Below are positions 49,411-63,500 of a stretch of 64,000 bases of DNA, piece after piece. Positions within the stretch are counted from its first letter, which is position 1; every line of letters starts with the position of its first letter. This DNA comes from Ashinkailepas kermadecensis (Eukaryota > Arthropoda > Thecostraca > Neolepadidae): NCBI GenBank assembly GCA_034440615.1, contig JAOTOM010005179.1:645001-709000 (forward strand), given 5' to 3'. Made by a program: the position numbers and the translations under genes. A model generated the notes under the pieces. It was not told the DNA's origin. It saw nothing but the letters and a program-made list of their open reading frames with translations, and did no database searches.

Positions 49411-52400
49411 GCATAGCGCGTTCCCTTGTGTCGTCTAACTCTTATTTCCCGCTAACATTGCAACCAGGGACGGCAGCGCAACTGCCAACCATCGTGGCAG
49501 GCCAGGTAGGCACTGACCGTTACATTGCTGTGCTGGCCAATGTGCAGCGCCGCGGTAACATCCACTCGTCGGGCCATTGTTTGGGTGCATCCGCCAGCAG
49601 GTCTGTTGACGTGCCGCTGATGCTGCCGAGGCAGGTACGGGGATGGCTGCTCAAACAAAGAGTACTGCTGCCACGCCTTGCTGATTTATTCATGTGGCAA
49701 CATTTGGCGAAAGCCGGATTGTTGCGAGGTTGTTTCGTGACGGTGGCGGAGTTCTGGCCCTCCCTGCCGCCGGAAAATAATCTACATAACGGCACGATGA
49801 ATTATTCGGCGGCTGTCTGTCGGGGCGCCACGTGTTCGGGGCACTCAGTAATTGCGACCCCGCTAAGCACGGCAGGCTAAGGTCGTGCTGACCGACCGAC
49901 CTGGCGCGCGGCCCGGCGTCGCTCCCAGATGTTTTGCGCTGGCGGCGCCTGTCCCGGCCCGCGGCCGGCGGCGCCACAGCTGTCCTCGCATCGGTTTATT
50001 TTGCTTTTAAAACAGCGGCGCAGATCACAGACGGGTGAATTGCCGCGGTGTTTCAGCGAATGCGCTGCGACTTGAAAGGCGGCCGGCCACCCGGCCCAAA
50101 TATACTGTTTATTTCGGCCGGCTGAATTTGCAAGGCGTTGTTTAGCCCACGTCAAACGGCAAATATAGCGTTTGCCTGGTACTGGGCGTCGACTTGAGCT
50201 GAACGCCATGCATCGTCTGTCCGGATGATTTGGCTTGAAAGGTAGCTTGATGTCGTATTGTATTGGTATAGGTATGTGTGCTGTTTGCGTTTCCCGAAGT
50301 GGCACTGGACATCGGCGGGCTGTGTCTATCGTGATTATTTGTCGTCGGGTTCGGAAGCCGTGTTGGATCGGGAACAGTCTGACCTGCCCTGCAGGTTAGG
50401 TGCATCCGACTGGGCTAATTCCGATCACCCTTTTGCCATCGAACCGCTGTGCTGTTCCAAATACTAACGCTAAGGACAGTCCGAACAAGGCTCAGACACA
50501 TCCTCGCCCTAAATTATTTTGTCACATAAATTGCGCTGGTATGTGAAGCCGGAGATTTATCCCCAGCATAGGCTGTTAGTGGATTCCGTACTACGAGATA
50601 ATTAATCTGTAACTGCAGACGAATTAGCCAATTTCCAGCGAGCTGGCAAGCTGAAGAGCGATGTCGCTTGTGTGCCGTGTCAGAGTCTTCCCTGACGTGA
50701 TTACGCTGCTCGCCATGCACTCTGCAGAATAGCGCCGTTCAGGACACAACATTGGACACGGCCGCGCTGCGTACGGCTCCACGGTCGCTGCGCCAACTGT
50801 TGGTCGCTTGTTTATGGAGCCGTCGAGCGCTGTTTTTCCCCCGAGTAGAACGGCATTGTCTTGGAATCGACGTTTGAGTGATAGTTTGCGGCTCTTTGCG
50901 GGACTACGGTCGGCCGTTCGGGGTGTGTTAATGGGCCATGATGGGACACCTCCTGACACTTAATGTGCCATGGTACATTTGGTCCGGAGGAAAAAAGCAG
51001 ACAAGACGTCAACATGCCGGATGGTGGGGGCAGACAGTGACAGCGCCACCAGCGTCGGCTGTCTGCCTGGCAAACGACCGCATGCCGACGATTGTTATGG
51101 ACATGCAATCCTTCTCTTAGATAAGGAGGCTGTTTGGGTAGCTGCAGTACGCGTCCTGAGTACCCACGCATCAGTCTGTCTAGGTCACAAGTGCACCGCA
51201 CTGGCTCCGTCGTTACTTTCATCTTCAGCAGCGCCGAACAGCTATCCGCGGCCGTACAGCCCAGCCAGTACCCGACGCTGCTGGTTTCACTTTCTCTGGG
51301 GGCTGGGCGCCCACTGTCGCTAAAAAAGACGCTACACGACCATAAATTACACATTTTCAGAAAACTCATTAGTACATCTTCAGTTACCCGGCCATTCGTT
51401 ATTTGGATCAAGGAATGCCCCCGCTCCCATTAACGTATCCCACGCCAGGGACATGCATGGCCGGACCGGGGAGACTCTACGCCCGCCGTCTGGCCGCGTG
51501 GACCAGGACCGGAGTACCGCGAGCGCCGGCTGGCAGCTGGCCGGGCGGTCGGCGGAGGCCGCCGACCGCCACAATGAAGCCAATAAGACCAGTAGGGTGA
51601 TCAAAGCTCTCCGACAGCAGACACGCGTGTCTCGGATCGGCACAAACGGTGGACGGTAGCTCGCGGCGACGCTGCCAGCCACGCGAGAGACGCCAGGATG
51701 CAAGTCTGACGATTAACTGGCATAATTCTGTAGAAATGGGGTGTCTGCTGCAGTGACTCATAACTCTGGCCGGGCAAGTTGGGAAGAAAGAAGTCGGCCG
51801 TTTATTTCGGATACATTAAATGGACCATAAACGCCGTCGTAGGGTCATTTAGCGTTGCCCGCTTGATGTTTATGTCAGCTTATGGTTTCACCAGGGTGTC
51901 CGTCGGCACTAGCGATTTTGCATGGAGAAACCCCGGTCTTAAGACTATGAATATATTTTAGATTCAGCTAGGCTACCGAAGCTGCGAATTTTCGTCGATG
52001 CTGAGTAACGATTTGGTCCCAGGAAACCTGCACGTTGCGGAAGTCGTTTCATAAGCGCAATTGCTGTCGAGTGGGCCTGGTATCGACGTTCTTGTGTCGC
52101 TTAAGTGCCAGTACCGTTGATTCGGCGCTGGTTAACCTTTCTGTCGGATGGTTTCGAGTAGGTCATAAATTCTGGTACACGTATAGTGCCATTGAGCTAT
52201 CGACGTTCCGTGTTCTGTCGTGTATTGCACCGTGTCTCGCACGTACCATGTCAATGTGGTGGATGTGGCAAATTCGCATGCAACGCTTTATGTGCTATGT
52301 CTTGCAATGAGTGCCATTTTTGCTGGACTCGAGGACAGCTTCGCTGGTGACTTCAGGAAAACAAGCACTCTTGGAGCGAAATCGAGTGCTTCATCACAGT

Positions 52401-53630
52401 GGCGTACATTGCTTCATATTTTGTTAGATTTTTTCAACTATTCCATGCTGGATTGCTCAAGGATGTTCCAGGATGTGCGAACAAAGCGGATGGCTTTCCC
52501 CAGGAATCTTTTACAATCCAGAGTATGGGTGCCATTCTGCCGAAAGATCATCCAGGATCAAGGATTGAGGTTCAGGTTATCGTAGGATGTTTCATTTTCC
52601 AGGGTCAGGGACGGACCCAAGGATATGAGCCTGGTCATACCGACCTGCCCCCCCCCTCGCTCCCCTCCCCTTCTACCAGCTGACAGCTGAATATGTTTTT
52701 TCTGTCATGTTCTTCAAGCATGAACACAGTTTATTGAAACCATATAGCTGTCCATATACTCATGTTCCAAATCCGAGGTGCTTTTTCAGAATCTGGTACA
52801 AGTTGTGTTCACCCGTGTAGGATTTCTTTTAGCATCCAGCATTAAAACTGAATCCTTGTCAAGGGTCGTTCAGATCGAGGATTGCCTCGTCCCAGCGACA
52901 TGCTCGCTTCCTGCTCAGTGTTCGATCGCCACATTCAGTCTCTCCGGGAACTCATTCTAGTTACATTGATGGCCATAGCACATACTCGGTAATGCTAAAG
53001 TCGCGCAAATGTATTCTACTGCAGCGGGCCGCCATAGATCAAATGACCTGGAAACATCGAGGTAGATGATGGATTAGTAGCACCGGCACCATGAGCTAAC
53101 TTGGCCTCCTTGTCATGTGACGCGGTGAGTTGTGTAGAACCAAAAATTGAGCTTACATTTTGCAACGTGTGGTTGAGAATAAAACTTGCGACGGGTCATA
53201 CACGCGGTGACATATGCAGATTTACATTCCGGGAGTATTGTGGCAATTGCGGTTACCTTATAGTGGAGCAGGTAGGCCATGGGTGGGATCTTAATGTTAG
53301 CAGGTTCTGCTCCAGCACCAATTGAGTCTGGTTGAGCATCACATATATTTGCAGAAATGGAATATTAGATAAATGAAAATAATTGCGAAAACACCACCTC
53401 GAAAACACTAGAATAGTGGAATAATCACGAAAATGTGTTACAAGACTGAAAAACTCCCTAAGTGATTATCAGTACTCAATCAGGGTTACAGTAGCCGTCA
53501 CCACCGCCCCCGCCCCCCAAAATACACTGAGTAACACACTCAACCAGGAAAGCATGCCTGCATCATATGGATGCATGGATGTAATAATGTAAGGGGAGAG
53601 AATTGACGAATGACGTCAAGGGCAGCAAGT
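49411..53630. other. intronic DNA, GC-rich to about 52 kb, no exon recognised
   Basis: A 199-residue minus-strand frame at 50812-51411 and shorter frames on both strands show no domain. There is no tandem array in this interval, unusual for the window, so it is a reasonable place for conserved Ubx enhancers; this is inference from position only. Confidence 0.4.
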
Positions 53631-53639
53631 GGTAGAATG

Positions 53640-54080
53640 ACATGATGAGGAACGTAATGAGTGACTGTGGACCGATTGAGCGGCAGAGTGGGTGGCAGCA
53701 AGCGACGTAATGAGTGACTGTGGACCGATTGAGCGGCAGAGTAGGTGACATTAAGCGATGCAGTTAGTGACGAACTTGTGCCAGTGGGTGAGAAATTAAT
53801 TAAATGAGCGGTGGAATGTGAGAGGGTTGACAGTCAGTGAGGTAGTGAATTAGGCCGTAAATATGTGAGTGAGTGAATAAGCTAAATTGTGAATGGATTA
53901 ATGAGCAGATAATTCATCGAATGGGTGAGTAAATGGATGAGCGGGTGTATAAGTCAGTGAGCCGGTGGGTGAGAAGTGAATGAGTGAATGAGTGAACGAG
54001 TGAACGAGTACGTTAATAAGTGAGTGAATAAGTGAGTGGATAAGTGAGTGAGTAGGCGAGTGAATGAGCTAGAGGGACAG
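53640..54080. repeat. 56-bp duplication followed by GTGA-rich simple repeat
   Basis: GTAATGAGTGACTGTGGACC plus GATTGAGCGGCAGAG occurs at about 53653 and 53708. From about 53780 the sequence becomes irregular GTGA/ATGAGTGA tetranucleotide repeats to 54080. Confidence 0.85.
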
Positions 54081-54280
54081 GGAAAGCACAAGGTAAGGAA
54101 AAGGGGTGGAGAAAGGTAACGTGAGCAGGCAATTACGTTATTATTTAGGCTCAACATGGCGGTCACTAATTGATAGTGCCAAGTCACGCTATCCGTGCGA
54201 AAAGCGTCGTTTGCAGCCAAACCCAGCTATGCGGCCCCATTGTTTATCACATGCATCTCATCAGATCTCCTCAGCCGTGG

Positions 54281-54852
54281 CTGTTCCATGCGGTCGGCGT
54301 TGCCACTATCTATGGCACACCGTGCCTGCTGACCAGTACCGTGGCTGTTCCATGCGGTCGGCGGTGCCACTATCTGTGGCACACCGTGCCTGCTGACCAG
54401 TACCGTGGCTGTTCCATGCGGTCGGCGGTGCCACTATCTGTGACACACCGTGCCTGCTGACCAGTACCGTGGCTGTTCCATGCGGTCGGTGGTGCCACTA
54501 TCTGTGGCACACCGTGCCTGCTGACCAGTACCGTGACTGTTCCATGCGGTCGGCGGTGCCACATCTGTGGCACACCGTGCCTGCTGACCAGTACCGTGGC
54601 TGTTCCATGCGGTCGGCGGTGCCACTATCTGTGGCACACCGTGCCTGCTGACCAGTACCGTTGTTGTTCCATGCGGTCGGCGGTGCCACTATCTGTGGCA
54701 CACCGTGCCTGCTGATCAGTACCGTGGCTGTTCCATGCGGTCGGTGGTGCCACCATCTGTGGCACACCGTGCCTGCTGACCAGTACCGTTGTTGTTCCAT
54801 GCGGTCGGTGGTGCCACCATCTGTGGCACACCGTGCCTGCTGACCAGTACCT
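54281..54852. repeat. 64-bp minisatellite, about 9 copies
   Basis: Units starting CTGTTCCATGCGGTCGGCGG are spaced by 64 bp (54282, 54346, 54410), with one 62-bp unit near 54541. Each contains TGTGGCACACCGTGCCTGCT. Diverged TTGTTGTTCCATG variants cluster at the 3' side. Confidence 0.92.
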
Positions 54853-55109
54853 TGCGCTGACAGCGAAGTGGCACGACTATGACTGGCCAGTGATATTCGA
54901 GTATGAGGCCGGCACTGTGATTGCAATAATTGCGGGCAGGCATAGATGATTGCCGGCGGGGTGCGGAGTGAAATTAAGTGAGCTACCCGCCGCCGGGCCC
55001 CGCTGGTTCGGCCCAGCTTTCCGTGCCTCCGTCCATAAAGACAGCGGTGGCTGATTCTAGTTGTCTACGTGCGGGCGTTGATGTGCAATTTAGCGTTGGC
55101 CGGCTGTAC

Positions 55110-55315
55110 AGTCTGCGCAGTGCGTGACATGTGGTTCTCTGTGTACAGTTTGTGTTGTGTGTGACGTGTGGTCGTCTGTGTATAGTTTGTACAGTCTGTG
55201 CAGTGCGTGACATGTGGTTCTCTGTGTACAGTTTGTGTTGTGTGTGACATGTGACCGTCTGTGTACAGTCTGTACAGTCTGTACAGTCTGTGTACAGTCT
55301 GTGCAGTGTGTCACA
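55110..55315. repeat. 83-bp tandem repeat, about 2.3 copies, GTGTACAGT-rich
   Basis: CAGTGCGTGACATGTGGTTC is present at 55118 and 55201, with internal shorter iterations of CTGTGTACAGT. Confidence 0.8.
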
Positions 55316-55489
55316 TCATGTGGATACTGGCGGCACACTGCGCTTCCCAATGGGTCACATACACAACATCACAGCTGTGCCGTTATTGCATGCGTGGCTT
55401 CTCGACACCACCGCAGGCATCGTTACACCGCCCGGAAGCGTGAAGAGCGGGGAGGGGGGGGGGGGGCGTGTGGCTCAGCAGTCCCGTGC

Positions 55490-56545
55490 CAGTACATACT
55501 GTCCATGACTACCGGCTCAACAGTCCCGTGACGGTACATACTGTCCATGACTACCGGCTCAACAGTCCCGTGACGGTACATACTGCCCATGACTACCGGC
55601 TCAACAGTCCCGTGACGGTACATACTGTCCATGACTACCGGCTCAACAGTCCCGTGACGGTACATACTGTCCATGACTACCGGCCCAACAGTCCCGTGAC
55701 GGTACATACTGCCCATGACTACCGGCTCAACAGTCCCGTGACGGTACATACTGTCCATGACTACCGGCCCAACAGTCCCGTGACGGTACATACTGCCCAT
55801 GACTACCGGCTCAAAAGTCCCGTGACGGTACATACTGTCCATGACTATCGGCTCAACAGTCCCGTGACGGTACGACTACCGGCTCAACAGTCCCGTGACG
55901 GTACATACTGTCCATGACTACCGGCTCAACAGTCCCGTGACGGTACATACTGTCCATGACTACCGGCTCAACAGTCCCGTGACGGTACATACTGTCCATG
56001 ACTACCGGCTCAACAGTCCCGTGACGGTACATACTGTCCATGACTACCGGCTCAACAGTCCCGTGACGGTACGACTACCGGCTCAACAGTCCCGTGACGG
56101 TACATACTGTCCATGATTACCGACTCAACAGTCCCGTGACGGTACATACTGTCCATGACTACCGGCTCAACAGTCCCGTGACGGTACATACTGTCCATGA
56201 CTACCGGCTCAACAGTCCCGTGACGGTACATACTGTCCATGACTACCGGCTCAACAGTCCCGTGACGGTACGACTACCGCTCAACAGTCGTCCATGACTA
56301 CCGGCTCAACAGTCCCGTGACGGTACATACTGTCCATGACTACCGGCTCAACAGTCCCGTGACGGTACGACTACCGGCTCAACAGTCCCGTGACGGTACA
56401 TACTGTCCATGACTACCGGCTCAACAGTCCCGTGACGGTACATACTGTCCATGACTACCGGCTCAACAGTCCCGTGACGGTACATACTGTCCATGACTAT
56501 CGGCTCAACAGTCCCGTGACGGTACATACTGTCCATGACTACCGG
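55490..56545. repeat. 42-bp minisatellite with 199-bp higher-order units, about 25 copies
   Basis: The unit is GACTACCGGCTCAACAGTCC, CGTGACGGTACATACTGTCC and AT (42 bp, 14 residues when translated). Shortened 31-bp units lacking ATACTGTCCAT occur with junctions at 55871, 56070 and 56269, that is every 199 bp (4 x 42 + 31). The array is flanked on the left by a poly-G run at about 55447. Confidence 0.93.
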
Positions 56546-56559
56546 CGCGTTTCTGGTGC

Positions 56560-57540
56560 GTATTATCTGCCAACGACAGTCGATCGCTTCATTCATGATC
56601 GGCGAAGATTTAGCACGGCTGCAGCTCAAAGTGCCGACGCCGGGTGTATGTTTATGGACGGTACGGCATGCTACTGCGGCCCGACCCAGTCCGTTGCGGA
56701 ACGGGGTGCACCTGCACGAGCGTACAGCCCGGCTCAACGGCGCGGCCTCAATGCAAACAAAGCTCACTGGCTCGCCGCTGAACACGACCTGAGGTGGCGG
56801 CGAAGTGTGCACTGAATGCTTGTGGCGCCCCCATCGGCACTGCACGGCCCGTTGGGTGCCGTTGTGGCGGCGACAAGCGGACCAGTGCGCTCCCCCTAGT
56901 AAAACGGGGAACAGTTTCCGCTGACCACCGGCCGGAGCCGGCGCGGTTGATAACAGCGCCGTTAACAGCGCCGGCCGTCGCCGCCCCCTCGGCGTCCAGG
57001 TGGCTGGGCGGCGCCGGTCGGGTCGGCTTCGTTACGGCCGGACGTGCTGCGGTGGCCGACCGTTCGACCAACGCATGGCGACAACAGCGACAACAGACAA
57101 CAGCGACAACAGCGCATGCAGCGACCGGCCGATTTACGGCGTTCAGCGGCGCGTGGACAGGGCGCCGCGGCGAGCCAGGGCGCCACCGCCGTCTCTCGCC
57201 GCGCCGCTTGACCGTGTCGGCTAATACGACGCGGTCGCGACGTCGGCTCGCTGCCGTACAATTAATAACGGGCAGCGTTAAATCATCACTGCGCGGCGCA
57301 CTACCCCCGCGCCGACGATCGATGCTGGCCCGGTCCGACGGCCGCCGAAAAATTCGCCGCCACGCCGCCACGTCGCCGGTCGGTAGGCCCGAAAAGCCGA
57401 TTCCATTTCAGATAAATCGGCGCCGCTTACGCGCTCCACAAAAGCCCGCCACGAAGATAAGGGAGATTTAGAGGTGGGAGTGAGCCGGCGCCACACCGGG
57501 GCGCATTCGGAACCGGAAACGGCGCCGATCTGTGTCGGCA
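56560..57540. promoter_or_regulatory. GC-rich island 4 in presumed Ubx intron
   Basis: A CpG-rich block with overlapping open frames on opposite strands (225 residues at 56794-57471 + and 207 residues at 56748-57371 -). Both are Arg/Ala/Thr-rich and unrecognisable, which points to composition and not coding. It includes a CAACAGCGACAACAG-type short repeat near 57080. A conserved regulatory element or an alternative promoter is possible but unproven. Confidence 0.3.
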
Positions 57541-60500
57541 CGTGTCACCCCACCTGAAGCAGAGCGGACTGTGGCTGTGTCGGCACCCCAGCCGTCTTCA
57601 CCGCTGGTGGTCAGAGTTCAGAGTGGCCAGAAACGAGGGTGTGTCGACCCCTGGCTTTTCTGCGGCGAGATCAGTGCAGCTGGGTGCGTTGTGTAGCATA
57701 TATATGCAGTGTTTTTTGCTTTAGCGGAGGAAAAATGCTATCTGCTAGAGTGATCAACATAGATAGCAATTGCAGGTGAATGGGCACAAGCAATCCGGAG
57801 CAAATGACAGTGGCAAGCTGCAACATTTGTAGGCGTGGCGATTATTGGTGCCGGAGGACGCCTGCCCGCCACGCTTCACAGAGGTGGCTCATTTCCTGTC
57901 CTTACGCTCGCTCCTGGCCTGACCAACGAGTCGCCTGTCCGCTGGTTGCTTGCAGCTGCATGTCTTGTCATGTGCAATATACAGTGTGCATCCGGCTAGC
58001 CTTATTTCAATCACAATGGCTTAATGACCTCTCGGCTATGATAATGGCAGAAAAACCTGCATGAAAGTGCACAGCGGACTTAATGAGCATGACGCGTTAT
58101 GGCCTCACTGTTTGACTTACGAGGTTAACTGGCACCGATCACGAACACTGCGCCCCAGTCGTTGCCCCTATCTGTTTCGCCTCCGTGTGTCCGACAAGCC
58201 CATGGCCGACGTGAGCACCCTACACGGCGACACCCTCCCACTTCAGTGCATATCACCTCATTGCCAACCTGACTGAAGATAAGTGCGACGTAAGTGGCGT
58301 GTTTTATTTGTGCTTACGTGCCGATTCTTTTTCAGCCTGTACGCAGTGTGTTGACCTAATTGTAGCTATTTACATGCTACACCCATTTTATGACTGAACC
58401 TAATTTTCAGAGGAGACGGCACACAGGTGGGTGTTATTACTTCTTTTTAGCAGGTTTCTGAGATATTGTTTGGCATGTGCCAATACATTTTCAGAGCAAG
58501 TATCCCATGAACCGTTTGGTATGTGGCATCACGTTTAACTGTCAAATGCTAGCGATGCATATGCTGCCACGCAAACAGCCCATAACAATGTACATGGGGA
58601 ATGTATTTAGCTGGTCTTGTAAAGGGGTGAATACTCGACGTGTTTAACAGCCAGATGGTTGCTGAGTTTCGCCAACAGAAGCCTTCGAGTTATATCTAGT
58701 CCTGGAAGTATTGAACGTTGACCTACGTTCCATACCGAAGACAAACAAAACTGCTTGCCCCTCAGGCCAAACGTGTAACTTCGCCGTAGCATCATACAAT
58801 GCAGGAAAACGTTATCACTCATAGTCGGCTGTCCATCATGCCAATAGCGTGTTAATATTTAGAAGCACGCCGATCAAGGATCGCAAAATTGTACGTTGCT
58901 TAGTGAAAACTACCCGTTAGTTGGAGGAAACGTTACTCTTAGAAATACAAGTTGGTTAGTTCAAGATGGATACTCTTTCTCAAAGAGAATGTCAGACCAT
59001 TTTCGCCATAACAGTTGTTCGGTGTTATTATGCAACGCACTTCTAACAAATATGGTTTAATGCCATTTATCTTACCCGTACTGAAACAAAAAACAAACAA
59101 AAAAGAAGAACATTGCATTTTTCCTGTATTGCCTAAGGGGCTGTATTTAGAAAATATTTGCTCTGGGAGGGAGACGACGGCGACAAAATATTCACGAATA
59201 TGATGACTTAGGTCCAAATGGGCGAATTTACCCATCAAAGCAAAACATTTGCGTAGTGCTAGGGGAACCACCCATGTTAGCACGTTACAATAGGTCCTCC
59301 CATGTAAATAATTGGCCGATGATGGAAACATCATATGGTATTTTTCAACACTAGTAGTTGGCTTTGAGGATCGTTTTTTGCGAATTTGGCGCACATATGA
59401 CATAACCCAACAGTCTTCGGGATTGAGGCTCTGTTTCGAAGCTGTTTTTGATGGCGAGTAAAGATGACGTTTAAGTCTTGGCTTATACATTTTTAAAATG
59501 CACATTTCGGCTTAGTCATAACTTTGCTCCTTAGTTATCCATTATTCGACCAGCTATATCGGCCTTTTGACACTCCTCTCGTAAAGGTTAGCTCACGAGG
59601 ACGATCAGCTGTTTTTGTTGTTATTTTCTAAGTTAATATATGATGGAGGTGGTGTAGTCAAGATGGTGGAGGAGGTCAATGATACAAGGCGGTCTAATGT
59701 TATAAGCATTAGCGTCGTCATGGACTTTCGCTACAGGGAGACGAGGGACCGGACGGGCTTATCAGTTGATTCTATCCATGCAGCTATGGGCGTCGCCACG
59801 ACGGGGGACAGGGGATGGGGGACGCGGGACACTAATCCCCCTCGTTTTCGGCTTTGATGATGCCCATGGCTATGAGCGCTGAAGAATAAAGTATGAGCTT
59901 TGAATGATGTTAGATGTGCCCAGAAGGCCCAAAGAACCGCCGGTTGATCATGAGAACCATGTATTTGTTCCTCCATTTGAGGTATGCCCCTGCAGCTTCT
60001 TTCAGGGCTTGTTGACCACGCCGAGGTCTGGCTTACGTAAGTGCAACAAGCATGTTTATAGCTTTTAAAGGAACAATTTTGACTTGAGAATTCCATGTTG
60101 TATACCGCACTGGCATATGCAAAAAAAACGTCATTGTTCAGCTCAGAAAACGGTCTGGTCTGGGTTTTAAAACATTAAGTATGTTATATACTTGACTCGG
60201 GTTGCTGGGCTCTTCTGAGCATTTCGTCAGAGTGAGTGCATTGTCAGTGGGCGCCATTGCTATCTTCAGCCTATCACAGGTATGGTATCCATCCGGTGCC
60301 TCGATTAATGATTGGAGCCTTGGAACTATCTCCCTTGCTTGTCTGGTCAACTAACTAACTGAGAGGTTATTGGACCACTACAACGAACAAAAAAGGATTG
60401 AAGGGATTGAAGCATACGTATACCAGTATAAATTGTTAAACGTGATATTCCGGGTTTAGTGAATGGTGAGGACGTGGGGAGGCGGATTAGTGCTCGGAGG

Positions 60501-63500
60501 GCTTCGAAACCTTTTCTCCGCCTTGCACAGTGCCTTCTGGACATCAGCACTCCCTCAGTCTCGCTGCAACCATTATTGTCACAGATGGATTTGAGCGACC
60601 TTATAATTTGCAGCAGGACGACTTCTTTCCTTATGAAGCCGGACGAGTTCGGGGTGGAGTTGGGAGAAGTTTCTTCTTTTAAGTTACTATTAGTTGAATG
60701 CTGCTATTTTGGCTTAACGAAAAACCAAACCATTGTGGACTAGCAGAGCAGAAAATTTGCATGTATCTCATACCTCAAGTGTACTCACATTAAGATGAGA
60801 ATATAATCATATAATGTGTGCTAATGTAAGATTGTGCTCACATGTTTATTATACCACACATACCTGAGGTATTTTCTTCTATGTCGCATGCCCCACTGCT
60901 CATTACTGCTCGCCAACGGTTGAAAGTAGGCTTATTTCAGCAAGCAAGCGCTAAGCTGCTCGCTCTGCTGAGCGAAACCCGGTAGCCATGCCCCTAGCGT
61001 TCTGCTAAGCGGTCCCCTGGTTCGTTGAGAACCACAAAGCCACTGCGTCACCTCAGACGTCACTAAGCATAGGCTTAGTAGGTGCAGTGCTTTTCAACTC
61101 TTTCACATTTACTGCACCTCTACACTACGCGGGTTAAACTGTCCTCAGTCAGTCAGTTCTATGCTGGCAATATCATAACTGTATTTCCCTGTATACCTAT
61201 TATTCACACTAGATGCCAGCCATTTCGCGACATTTTTTTAACGACATTTTTTAAAGCAACCGTTTCGACGTCAAACAAACCTTAAACTTTATGTTTAAGA
61301 AATTAAAAGGAAAAAATAACGAAAAAGCTCCGAAATGCCAATCTCGACGATAGATTGGTACAATTTTGCAACCGCTTGAAGCGACCGAAAAGCATATTCT
61401 GCAATGTTTAGAGGAAGTCTTCATTGCACCCCAAGTATTTTCAATGTCGAAAATCCAAAGGTACCCTAGAGCTCACAATGATTTGGGCTATCAGTACCTG
61501 CCACCTTTAACCAGAAAATAGTGTTTTGCAGAAGCGTAAATTGGGTGAGAATCAGCTTTTCTTTCTCTAAACAGCTTTTCTTCGTCATGACACGTGACAC
61601 TCTTGCGACGCAGTGTCACAGTGACGGTGCCCCGGAGCACAGCATGTGGCGATGGTGAATTTGACAAGTGTAGCCGGTACATGGATCCGAGTAATGCAAG
61701 CAACGGCGCTTCAACATTTCTTGCCGTTTTCCCGCACCTGACCTAATCGTGAAAAGTGGTTAAAAGGGCCCCTTTCGCGTTTTACTCCTCCCGTATGCAT
61801 GTTGCACGTGTGAAAAATTGCTTGCACTGTCGAATTTGGCGATTGTCGTGGATACACTGTGGTGTTGGCTTCGTGTCAATCGATTTATTGGTTCGCGGGG
61901 TATATTGGTTAAAACCAAAGCGACTCGGCGCCCTAAAATTGCCCAGACAGACAACATTTCTATTTTAAGCGTTAAGCCTATGGGAGATTGTCGGTTTGCT
62001 CGAAATCTGACCTTGCACCACCTTCACTAATCTCACATGCAACACACTGAGCCGATCGCACCGAAACTATGCCCGACGGATAGGCAACACTGGGGGCTTT
62101 CATGTGCTGTACGCCTCGATGCTGCTCATTCATTCCATGCCACGCTTTGATATGCATAACGCAAGTTTTTCTTGGAAAAGTTGCCAACCTCATGTTAAGC
62201 CAATGGAGGGGGGGGGGGGCGTACGCGAATTTCGAGCTGATAGCACACGCTCCCGGCACATCCCACGACAACGCATCTCGACTGCACACATCTTCCAGTC
62301 ATTGTCTCGGGGAGGTAATAATGTGAAGTTCCTACGACCCATAGTTTTACTCGCACACGATGGCCATTGACCAGACCATTGGCTTACGCCTATCCATGCA
62401 TTACCAATGGGGAACGTAGTCGTGAGCCACGGCCACATCCCTTAGTTAATCGAGTCCAACAGTTAATACCATCTGAAATGAGCCGACGTGTAACCGTTAG
62501 CAAAATTCCGCCACCCCACTCTCAACTCTGAGATATACATGCAAAAATGCACTACACCAGCGTCGCAAATGGACTTCGTTCATTGTCTCTTTTACTATAT
62601 CACATGGAAAGGCTATGCAGATCGTTTTGATGGATTTTTCTCATCGGGTGCTTCGCACCCATAACTGGCAATGTCGGATTTTTCCCCTCTATAATGTGAG
62701 CAATAAGTACATCGTTGCGATGTTTAGGCTTACCAACTTCGTGCCTAAATTGGCTATTATTGTCACCAAACTTAGATGCCATGCAACCATCACCATTACT
62801 AAATTTACGTTTCTGGCGGCTTCCTAATGCAATTAAGCTAGAAAACAAAAGCGCACATGCATGTCTGTCCCCTGAGCTTCATCAAGGAAGATGACTCTGA
62901 AGCTTCATGTGAAAAACCAAGTCTGTCATTATGTGTGACCGAAAATAGGAGCATTATTGAGATTAGAGGTCAGGAAAATGACTAGAATCGACATAGGACG
63001 TGAACCACAACGAAATGAACGAAACCCACCGGGATGACGTGTAGCGTGCTGTAGGACAGAACACGAGATGGGATGAGCACATGATGCTTGCTTTAAAGCT
63101 CTTTGTTTATCGCGTGTGCTGCGATGTCACGACACAGACACTTTAGAGCAGGAGTGGAACGTTTTGTATCTGAGGGGGCATTAAGGGCCTTGTCACCCTT
63201 AGCTGTTCAGCTTTCACTGGATCAAATTGAGTGTGATGGTACTTCCATTAAGTTATGGAAGTCTCACCCCTTGTGTGGGAGGACCAACTTTCATCAGTTC
63301 CGTTTCGTCGGAGTGGCGACACAGATGGGAAACACACCGAAGGGTGTTCTGAGGCCTCCCGAAAGGGCACGGATTCCTGCCAGCTGGGCGCATTTTACAG
63401 ACATTTCCATTGGCGGGCACATCTGGAGCGATCCATGAAACACCCGAGGGGGAGGGGGGGGGGGGGTGGAGAGGGGTACAGACGAACCTTATCTCTGGGA

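Noticed and set aside
50812..51411. 199-residue minus-strand frame in the Ubx intron
   Set aside because: No domain, signal or repeat; overlaps open frames on the + strand in GC-rich DNA.
56748..57471. Opposed 225- and 207-residue frames
   Set aside because: Both strands open over the same CpG-rich block; composition effect, no recognisable domain.
60769..60875. Small inverted-repeat element with TACCTCA ends
   Set aside because: Arms match over only about 8-11 bases and no target-site duplication was found.
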